Program-made: the position numbers and the translations under genes | The notes under the pieces: generated by a model | Databases searched by the model: none | Told to the model about the DNA's origin: nothing | What the model saw: the letters and a program-made list of their open reading frames with translations, nothing else | Assembly (NCBI RefSeq): GCF_029525555.1 | Contig: NZ_JAPDHZ010000002.1 | Span: forward strand, 595,868-659,867 | From: Cohnella ginsengisoli | Lineage (GTDB): Bacteria > Bacillota > Bacilli > Paenibacillales > Paenibacillaceae | Length of the DNA stretch: 64,000 nucleotides | Reading direction: 5' to 3' | In this document: piece after piece, positions 58,431-64,000 of the stretch | Position numbering within the stretch: the stretch's first letter is position 1 | How the letters are laid out: each line of letters starts with the position of its first letter

Positions 58431-60302
58431 CTGCGCCCCCCATTCCATCATCCGCACGGTTCCGAGGCCGAAGTCAAAACAGCCGTCAGCATCGCCCCTT
58501 CTCTCGCGCCGGCCGACGGCGCGTCCCCCGCTGCCGCGCAGCCGAATGCCGATCCATCCGGCGGCCGGGCGGCGAACGCGTCCGCTTCGCCGGAAGAAGC
58601 GGCGCGGAGCGCCCGCAAGCTGCATCCGCTCGTCGACCTGCACGTCGACCGCGCCGCCTTCGAGGAGCTCGAACGCAGAGCGGACCGCGGCGGACCTTGG
58701 GACGACTGGTCCCTATACAAGATGTCGTGGGAAGCCGAAGAAGCACAGCTCGTGACGGACTTCCATGAACTGCAATGCATGCGCGTGCTGCCGGGCCTCA
58801 CGCCGCTTCCCCATCAGGAAGACACGGCGCGGCGCGTCCTTCACGAGATGCGGGGCCGGGCGATCCTCGCGGACGAGGTCGGACTCGGCAAGACGATCGA
58901 AGCCGGATTGATCCTGAAGGAGTATATCGTCCGGGGGCTCGTGAAGCGCGCGCTCATCCTCGTGCCGGCCTCCCTTGTGCTGCAGTGGGTACGCGAGCTG
59001 AACGCCAAGTTCGGCATTCCGGCCATCGCGCAGAAGAAGGCGTATCACTGGAACAACGAGATCGTCGTCGCCTCGATCGATACGGCCAAGCGCGACCCGC
59101 ACCGCGAGCTGCTGCTCGATACCGAGTACGACATGCTCATCATCGACGAGGCGCACAAGCTCAAGAACAAAAAGACAGGCAATTACCAATTCGTCAGCGA
59201 CATCCGCAAAAAGTACTGCCTGCTGCTGACGGCGACGCCTGTGCAGAACGACATGAACGAGCTGTACAACCTCATCACGCTGCTCAAGCCGGGCCAGCTC
59301 GGCGGCGAAGGCGACTTCTCCGCGAACTACGTGGCCGGCAAACGGATCGCCAAAAACGAAGACAAGCTTCAGGAAGCGCTCGGCCAGGTCATGATCCGCA
59401 ACCGCCGCACCGATGGCGGCGTGGAGTTCACGAAGCGCTTCGTCGCCAACGTCCCGCTCCGGCTGTCGCCCGAGGAGCAAGCGCTTTACGAGGCCGTCAC
59501 CCGTTACGTCCGCGAGAACGCGACCGTCGAAGGCGTCGACATGTCCAGCATGCTCTCGCTTGTCACGCTGCAGCGCGAAGTATGCTCTAGCCGGGACGCG
59601 GTGTTCCTGACGCTCGTCAACCTTTTCAAAAAAACGCCCGAAGACTCGCCGCGCCGTCCGAAAATCTGGGAGCTCGTCGAGTTCATCCGCAACGTCAAAG
59701 CGAATACGAAGGCCGAAGCGACGATGAAGCTCATCGAGGAGATCGGCGACAAAGTCATCGTGTTCACCGAATACCGCCAGACGCAGGAATATCTCCTCCG
59801 CTTTTTCCAGGAGCACGGATTGATCGCCGTCCCCTACCGCGGCGGGATGAACCGGGGCAAAAAGGATTGGATGATGGACTTGTTTCGCAGGCGCGCGCAG
59901 GTGATGGTGGCGACCGAGGCGGGCGGCGAAGGGATCAACCTGCAGTTTTGCCACCATATCATCAACTTCGACCTCCCTTGGAATCCGATGCGCGTCGAGC
60001 AGCGGATCGGCCGGGTGCACCGCCTCGGGCAGACCGAGGACGTGAAGATTTACAACCTGTGCACCTACGGGACGATCGAGGAGCATATTGTTCACCTGCT
60101 GCACGAGAAAATCAATATGTTCGAGACGGTCATCGGCGAGCTGGACGAGATCGTGGAGCGGATGGAGCGCGAGGAATCGCTCGAGAAGCGCCTCGCCAAG
60201 ATGATGCTGGACGCCAAAGACGAGGGCGAGCTTCGCAGCCGTATCGACGGCCTTGGCGAATCGCTGCTCCGTACCAAGGCGCAGGTGGAGGAGGAGGTCT
60301 AA
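58431..60302 (+). CDS. yqhH: SNF2-type helicase, YqhH-like
   Basis: 623 residues from 58431. SNF2/RapA-type motor: ILADEVGLGKTIEAGLIL (Walker A), MLIIDEAHKLKN (DEAH), LLTATPVQND (motif III), VFTEYRQTQEYL (IV), ATEAGGEGINLQ (V) and QRIGRVHRLGQTEDVK (VI). The conserved N-terminal block FEELERRADRGGPWDDWSLY lies upstream of the first ATG (58722), so the gene must start earlier. The only start-like codon in frame is a CTG at 58431, 8 bases after GGAGG; there is no ATG, GTG or TTG. Either initiation is at CTG or C6 (58436-58441) contains an extra base that links to an upstream ATG (58373). It is followed 3 bases later by yqhG. Confidence 0.85.
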   Translation: MRPPFHHPHGSEAEVKTAVSIAPSLAPADGASPAAAQPNADPSGGRAANASASPEEAARSARKLHPLVDLHVDRAAFEELERRADRGGPWDDWSLYKMSWEAEEAQLVTDFHELQCMRVLPGLTPLPHQEDTARRVLHEMRGRAILADEVGLGKTIEAGLILKEYIVRGLVKRALILVPASLVLQWVRELNAKFGIPAIAQKKAYHWNNEIVVASIDTAKRDPHRELLLDTEYDMLIIDEAHKLKNKKTGNYQFVSDIRKKYCLLLTATPVQNDMNELYNLITLLKPGQLGGEGDFSANYVAGKRIAKNEDKLQEALGQVMIRNRRTDGGVEFTKRFVANVPLRLSPEEQALYEAVTRYVRENATVEGVDMSSMLSLVTLQREVCSSRDAVFLTLVNLFKKTPEDSPRRPKIWELVEFIRNVKANTKAEATMKLIEEIGDKVIVFTEYRQTQEYLLRFFQEHGLIAVPYRGGMNRGKKDWMMDLFRRRAQVMVATEAGGEGINLQFCHHIINFDLPWNPMRVEQRIGRVHRLGQTEDVKIYNLCTYGTIEEHIVHLLHEKINMFETVIGELDEIVERMEREESLEKRLAKMMLDAKDEGELRSRIDGLGESLLRTKAQVEEEV

Positions 60303-60305
60303 CGC

Positions 60306-61226
60306 ATGAACGCCAGACAGGTGGAAAAATTCGTGATGTCCTATCTCGAGGCGACGGGCTGCGACATTATCGAAAAAGCGAAAGGCAGCGTAACGGTCAG
60401 GCTGTCGCCGGAGGCGGACAAGCGGCTGACGAATCGCCCCTACTATTGGGGCTTCGTGGAGCGTACGGGCACGCCGCCGGAGACGCTGACGTTCGGCTGG
60501 CAGTTCGGGCGCGACGACGACGAAGCCGGGGAAGTCGAGAAGGAGCAGACCGCTCCCGACCCGCAAGAGGCTGCCGCATCCGGGCTCTCTCCTCTCGGCT
60601 TCGGCGTCGCTCCCGTACGCGTGCTGCGCGAGGACCTGTACTTCGGATCGGGGCGGCTCGCGCAGATCTTCGGCGCCGTTCGCGACGGCGGGCGATGCGT
60701 CGCCATGTTCGAGGAGCCGCCGCGGGGACGGGCGGACCGGCTCGGCTCCAATCCTTACACGGCATGGCTCGGCGTCAACTTCAAAGTGGACTACGAATGC
60801 GACATGAAGCGCGAGGAAATGTACGGCTGGGGCATCTCGCTGGCTACCGGCTACATCGAAGAGCGTTTTCTCGAAGGACTCCGCGGCCGCAAGTTGACGC
60901 CGAAGCTCCCCTCCAACGTGCACCTGCTGCCGAACGGACTATCGCTCAAGAAGGCGATGAGCCAGCTCGAGCAGGCGCTCGAACGCAAGCTTAAGTCGGG
61001 CGACTTCTCTTGGGCGGCCGAAGCCGAGGACCGAAGGCAGGACGAGCTGCGGCGAATCCGCTCCTACTATGACCCGATGATCGGACGGGCCGTGACCGAC
61101 GAGGAAAAGGAGAACCTGTCGCAACGGCTCGCCCAGCGGGAATCCGAGATCGATTGGCAGTACCGGCCGAGAGTGACGTTATCCGTCATGAACTGCGGCC
61201 TTTTCCACCTGCCGGGCATCCATTAG
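60306..61226 (+). CDS. yqhG: YqhG family protein
   Basis: 306 residues. The order yqhH-yqhG is conserved in Bacillus and Paenibacillus. The protein starts MNARQVEKFVMSYLEATGCD and has the family blocks RLTNRPYYWGFVERTG and YTAWLGVNFKVDYECDMKRE, and ends with MNCGLFHLPGIH. Function unknown; cytoplasmic. It begins 3 bases after the helicase stop and has GGAGGAGG 10 bases upstream, so it is translationally linked. Identification rests on the neighbour and on the recognisable sequence. Confidence 0.88.
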   Translation: MNARQVEKFVMSYLEATGCDIIEKAKGSVTVRLSPEADKRLTNRPYYWGFVERTGTPPETLTFGWQFGRDDDEAGEVEKEQTAPDPQEAAASGLSPLGFGVAPVRVLREDLYFGSGRLAQIFGAVRDGGRCVAMFEEPPRGRADRLGSNPYTAWLGVNFKVDYECDMKREEMYGWGISLATGYIEERFLEGLRGRKLTPKLPSNVHLLPNGLSLKKAMSQLEQALERKLKSGDFSWAAEAEDRRQDELRRIRSYYDPMIGRAVTDEEKENLSQRLAQRESEIDWQYRPRVTLSVMNCGLFHLPGIH

Positions 61227-61352
61227 CCTCCTTGCGACAAAAATAGAAGCCCTTCCCGATGCGCCGCCGGACAGCATCCGGCACCATCGGCGGCACGGCT
61301 CGGGTACAATGAACGGACAAGCTCGAACAATTCGACGATTAAAGGTGATACG

Positions 61353-62267
61353 ATGCGTAAAGCTTACCGGTCCGCCGCCTTCAGGCCGCTGCTGCTCGTC
61401 CTTCTGTTGTCCGTCCTGAGCGTCTTCGCCGCAGCCCGGTCGGCCGCGGCGCCGGTTCCCGCGGATACGAACGATCCTGCCCAATGCGCCGCGGCCATCG
61501 TCTCGCAGCTGTCGGGCCAGCCCGGCTTCTCAGCCTGGAAAACCGGTTCGCCGCGCATCGAAGCGCTCGGTCCCGGCACGCACGGCTGGCTCGCGACCGT
61601 CGTCGGGCCCAAGGGAACGCCCCTCGGTTATGCCGTCGTCTACGCAGCGGAAGACGGCAGCTGCAGGCTGGGCGAATACGGCCTTGGCCCCAAGCCGTTG
61701 TTCGATACGACGACATTGCGCATGGCTCTGGCTACGGGCGGTTATATTCAGGCTGCGACCTCGAACGCTTTTCGCGCGGTCAAGCATTATATTCATCCCT
61801 TCGCCGCAGCTTGGGAGGTGAAGCTCGCGAAGGAGACGATCTGGCTGGACGCCAAAACCGCAGAACTGCTGCCCGTCGACAACGAGGCGCAGTGGCTGGC
61901 GGCTGCGGCTAGCGATCCGTATATACCCGCAGACGCGGGCGCAGCGCCGGATAAGCCCCGCGAGCTCCGCTTGCTGGCCGCCGCCGAGACGTTCGATCCC
62001 TATGAACGGTTGTCCTGGCTGCTCGGCGACAAGCCCTTCGATCCCCGGCCGGATCGGCTGATCGCCCGACTCAAAGCGAAGGATCGCCTCGTGTACGTCG
62101 CCGAGCCGCTCGGCGACAAGATGCTGTACGCGCAATCCGTCGTCGGCTACCAGCGATGGCAAGGCGGCCGGCTCGATCTCGCGCTCGACATGAACGGCTC
62201 GCGCTTCATTCCGCTCGATGCGCTCGTGAAGCTGAGCGACGGCCTTTTTTTATCGTTAAATCAATGA
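61353..62267 (+). CDS. Secreted hypothetical protein
   Basis: 304 residues. Signal peptide: basic N-terminus MRKAYRSAAFRPLLLVLLLS, then VLSVFAAARSAAAPVPA with a cleavage site near residue 33. The mature part is globular and rich in Ala, Pro and Leu, with repeated motifs such as LGEYGLGPKPLFDTTTLRMA and FAAAWEVKLAKETIWLDAKT. It belongs to a family of Paenibacillus exported proteins of unknown function, as far as I can tell. The start has AAAGGTGA upstream; a TACAAT -10-like box lies at about 61304. Its 3' end overlaps that of the convergent yqzE. Confidence 0.7.
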   Translation: MRKAYRSAAFRPLLLVLLLSVLSVFAAARSAAAPVPADTNDPAQCAAAIVSQLSGQPGFSAWKTGSPRIEALGPGTHGWLATVVGPKGTPLGYAVVYAAEDGSCRLGEYGLGPKPLFDTTTLRMALATGGYIQAATSNAFRAVKHYIHPFAAAWEVKLAKETIWLDAKTAELLPVDNEAQWLAAAASDPYIPADAGAAPDKPRELRLLAAAETFDPYERLSWLLGDKPFDPRPDRLIARLKAKDRLVYVAEPLGDKMLYAQSVVGYQRWQGGRLDLALDMNGSRFIPLDALVKLSDGLFLSLNQ

Positions 62268-62504
62268 TGGATGCAAAAAAGAGCCCGCATGGCCCCGGTC
62301 GTCAGACCCGAGCTGCAGGCTCTTCTTCTTTTTGCGACCGGCCCACCAAATCCGGATGCCTAGCGGCAGCAGCTGGCCGAACCAACGGATGTGCCAGGGC
62401 TCGCGCTTCTTTTTGCGCCGCTCTCGGCGTTCGTCCGCAGGCAGGTTCAGATAGGCGACAGACCGCTCCGCGACATATTTCAAATAATCCGTAGTATCGC
62501 TCAT
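62256..62504 (-). CDS. yqzE: YqzE family protein
   Basis: 82 residues. DTTDYLKYVAERSVAYLNLP, ERRERRKKKREPWHIRWFG and PLGIRIWW are the family's blocks: a basic middle and a single membrane-like C-terminal segment. In B. subtilis yqzE lies beside the comG locus, which is not seen here. The frame runs on about 25 codons past the usual end, through a hairpin (AAGAGCC ... GGCTCTT) with six T on the minus strand. A gene normally stops before such a terminator, so a frameshift in the AAAAAG region near 62322 is possible. Start supported by GGGAGGAAAG upstream. Confidence 0.75.
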   Translation of the reverse strand: MSDTTDYLKYVAERSVAYLNLPADERRERRKKKREPWHIRWFGQLLPLGIRIWWAGRKKKKSLQLGSDDRGHAGSFLHPSLI

Positions 62505-62561
62505 CGGGCTTTCCTCCCTCGCGATGCTTGATGAAGTCAGTTTGCCCGCGATCGGACCCTT

Positions 62562-64000
62562 TTATGCTTCCGTTGCTTCGAGAGCTGCCAGATCTGCCGC
62601 GTTCAGCGCCCGGATGCGTACGGCTGAGGTTTTGAAGTCCGGCATTTTGCAAAAAGGATCGAGCAAGGGATTAGTCGCGTTGTTGACATTTTGCACGCCG
62701 CCCCAATGCATCGGCACGAATACGGTGTCCTCCCGGATGTCCGCGGTCACCCGGCTGCGCACGATCATGCTGCCCCTGCGTGAGGTTACCCGCACGAGCT
62801 CTCCGTCCGCGATGCGGTAACGCTCGGCCGTCCGCGGATGGATCTCCATCACGTTTTCGAGCTCCCTGGCGAGCAGCGTCGGGCTGCGCCGCGTCTGGAC
62901 CCCGGTCAAATAGTGGGACAGCATTCTGCCGTTCGTCATGACGAGCGGATAAGCTTCGTCCGCCGTCTCTCCGGGCACGTCGTGAACCGCCTTCGCGAAT
63001 GCGGCTTTGCCGTCGGGGTGCGCGAATGTCCGCTCGAACAACCTCGCCGTCCCCGGACCATCGGGCTCGGGACAAGGCCAATAGACGCCGCCTTCCCGCT
63101 TCAGCCGCTCGTAGGTGATGCCGTAATAGTCCGCCGGTCCGCCCTTGCTCGCTAGGCGCAGTTCCTCGAAGATCTGTTCCGCCGTCGTGTACGGGAAATA
63201 GTCCCCCTTGCCCAGCCGCGCCGCGATGTCCGAAAGGATGACCCAGTCATGGCGGGCTTCTCCGGGCGCCGGACGGTCGCCGCCCCGAAGCAGTACGCGG
63301 CCTTCAAGGTTCGTCAACGTACCCTCGTTTTCGAGAAACGCGGTCGCGGGCAGCACCAGATCGGCCATAAGCGCCGTCTCCGAGAGAAACAGGTCCGCTA
63401 CGACCAGAAAATCCAGGCTGCGCAAGCCCTCTTCGACGAAGACCGCGTTCGGGTTGGAGACGACGGGATTCGAAGACATCACGAGCAGCGCGCGGATGTC
63501 CCGCTTGTGCACGAGCTCCATCATCTCGTATGCGGAAACGCCTTTGCCCGGCAGCTCGGCCGGATCGACGCCCCACACGCTTGCGACGTAGGCGCGATCT
63601 ACCGGATTTTCGATAAGCCGGTAGCCGGGGGAGCTGATCGGCTTTTTGCCCATGCTCCCTGCCGCCCTGCCCGTTGCCCTGCCCGGTCACGGCGCCGTAT
63701 CCGCAGCCCGGCTTGCCGATCTTGCCGGTGGCGAGGATCAGGTTCAAAAACGCCCGGACGGCCATATGGCCGTCGCGATGCTGCTCGACGCCGCGCGCGG
63801 TGAAGACCATGCCGGTGGCCGCCCGCCCGAAGGCGCGCGCCGCCCGCCGGATATCCGCTTCGTCGACGCCCGTCAGCGCCGCGATGTCGGCGAGCTGAAG
63901 CGACGACACGTACGACAGCACGTCCTCGAAGCCGTTCGTGCGCGAGGCGATGAACGAAGGGTTCGTCAGCTTTTCTTCGACGACGACCTTCAGGAGGCCG
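62562..64000 (-). CDS. nasC: Assimilatory nitrate reductase catalytic subunit, 3' part (one frameshift)
   Basis: The frame is open to the right edge, so the N-terminus lies outside the window. About 479 residues are visible. Molybdopterin oxidoreductase motifs: FTARGVEQHRDGHMAVRAFL, GKIGKPGCGYGAVTGQGNGQ, GGREHGQKADQLPG and the cofactor-binding blocks SSNPVVSNPNA, LPATAFLENEGTLTN and MTNGRMLSHYLTG. TGQGNGQGGRE-x-GQKADQLPGYR is typical of the nitrate reductase branch, not of formate dehydrogenase, whose motif is GQNNVQGACD. The frame breaks at G5 (63627-63631 on the plus strand); removing one gives ADQLPGYRLIENP. The protein reduces nitrate to nitrite for assimilation. Confidence 0.85.

Noticed and set aside
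56440..58755. A 771-codon open frame on the plus strand opposite nrdJ
   Set aside because: It is a shadow of the high-GC nrdJ gene: very rich in Arg, with no ribosome binding site and no family motifs, while the opposite strand encodes a complete class II reductase.
58713..60923. A 736-codon open frame on the minus strand opposite yqhH/yqhG
   Set aside because: A shadow frame with composition typical of antisense to GC-rich genes. The plus strand holds clear SNF2 motifs and YqhG.
1..64000. tRNA or rRNA genes
   Set aside because: I found no cloverleaf with TTCGA-type loops or rRNA-like conserved stretches. The transposon is not beside a tRNA gene.

Overview
The window comes from a high-GC, Bacillales-type Firmicute, most likely a Paenibacillaceae member (Paenibacillus or Cohnella-like). 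This is an inference from the B. subtilis-type genes yqhH-yqhG and yqzE, strong AAGGAGG-like ribosome binding sites, Gram-positive promoters, a remnant S-layer-homology domain and the codon use of the flanks. The two flanks (1-7979 and 55498-64000) are GC-rich core genome. The 47.5 kb between them is AT-rich and foreign.

Left flank: the 3' part of an MFS exporter, a small lipoprotein, a luciferase-like flavin oxidoreductase, and a sugar-catabolic cluster. The cluster has a LacI-type regulator, a TIM-barrel epimerase/isomerase, a PfkB kinase and a fucose-isomerase-like enzyme. A near-perfect palindromic operator lies at the operon promoter. Right flank: B12-dependent ribonucleotide reductase nrdJ, the SNF2 helicase yqhH with yqhG, a secreted protein, yqzE, and the 3' part of an assimilatory nitrate reductase gene.

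Between them sits a complete Tn7-like transposon, 7980-55497. It is bounded by a perfect 5-bp target duplication (ACGGT at 7975-7979 and 55498-55502) and by terminal inverted repeats beginning TGTTGTCCGTCAC, with internal repeats that look like TnsB-binding sites. The transposition module at the left end is tnsC, tnsB (DDE) and three different tniQ genes, one only about 171 aa long. There is no tnsA, no Cas gene and no CRISPR array. The insertion lies about 40 bp beyond the stop codon of nrdJ, which suggests that the conserved 3' end of nrdJ is the homing site.

The cargo reads as a defence island: an HTH-dynamin-like GTPase fusion; a membrane-anchored tandem AAA+ operon with its own XRE regulator; two GIY-YIG nucleases and a CoiA-like protein; a 1,920-aa DUF4011/SF1 helicase/Vsr-like nuclease (Hhe-like); an XRE + ImmA/IrrE + HNH nuclease set; a UvrD-type helicase with topoisomerase zinc ribbons; a PD-(D/E)XK protein with an unknown C-terminal half; a deaminase toxin with a probable immunity partner; and a Gabija-like OLD nuclease/UvrD helicase pair at the right end. 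Several other cargo genes are unrecognised.

A property of the whole record matters for every reader. About 40 genes or gene parts are split by frameshifts, and essentially every one is a single extra base in a homopolymer of five or more. Removing one base restores a continuous, sensible protein. I therefore annotate these as single genes and give the positions of the runs. The most economical explanation is homopolymer over-calling in the sequence. Real decay or transcriptional slippage cannot be excluded from sequence alone.
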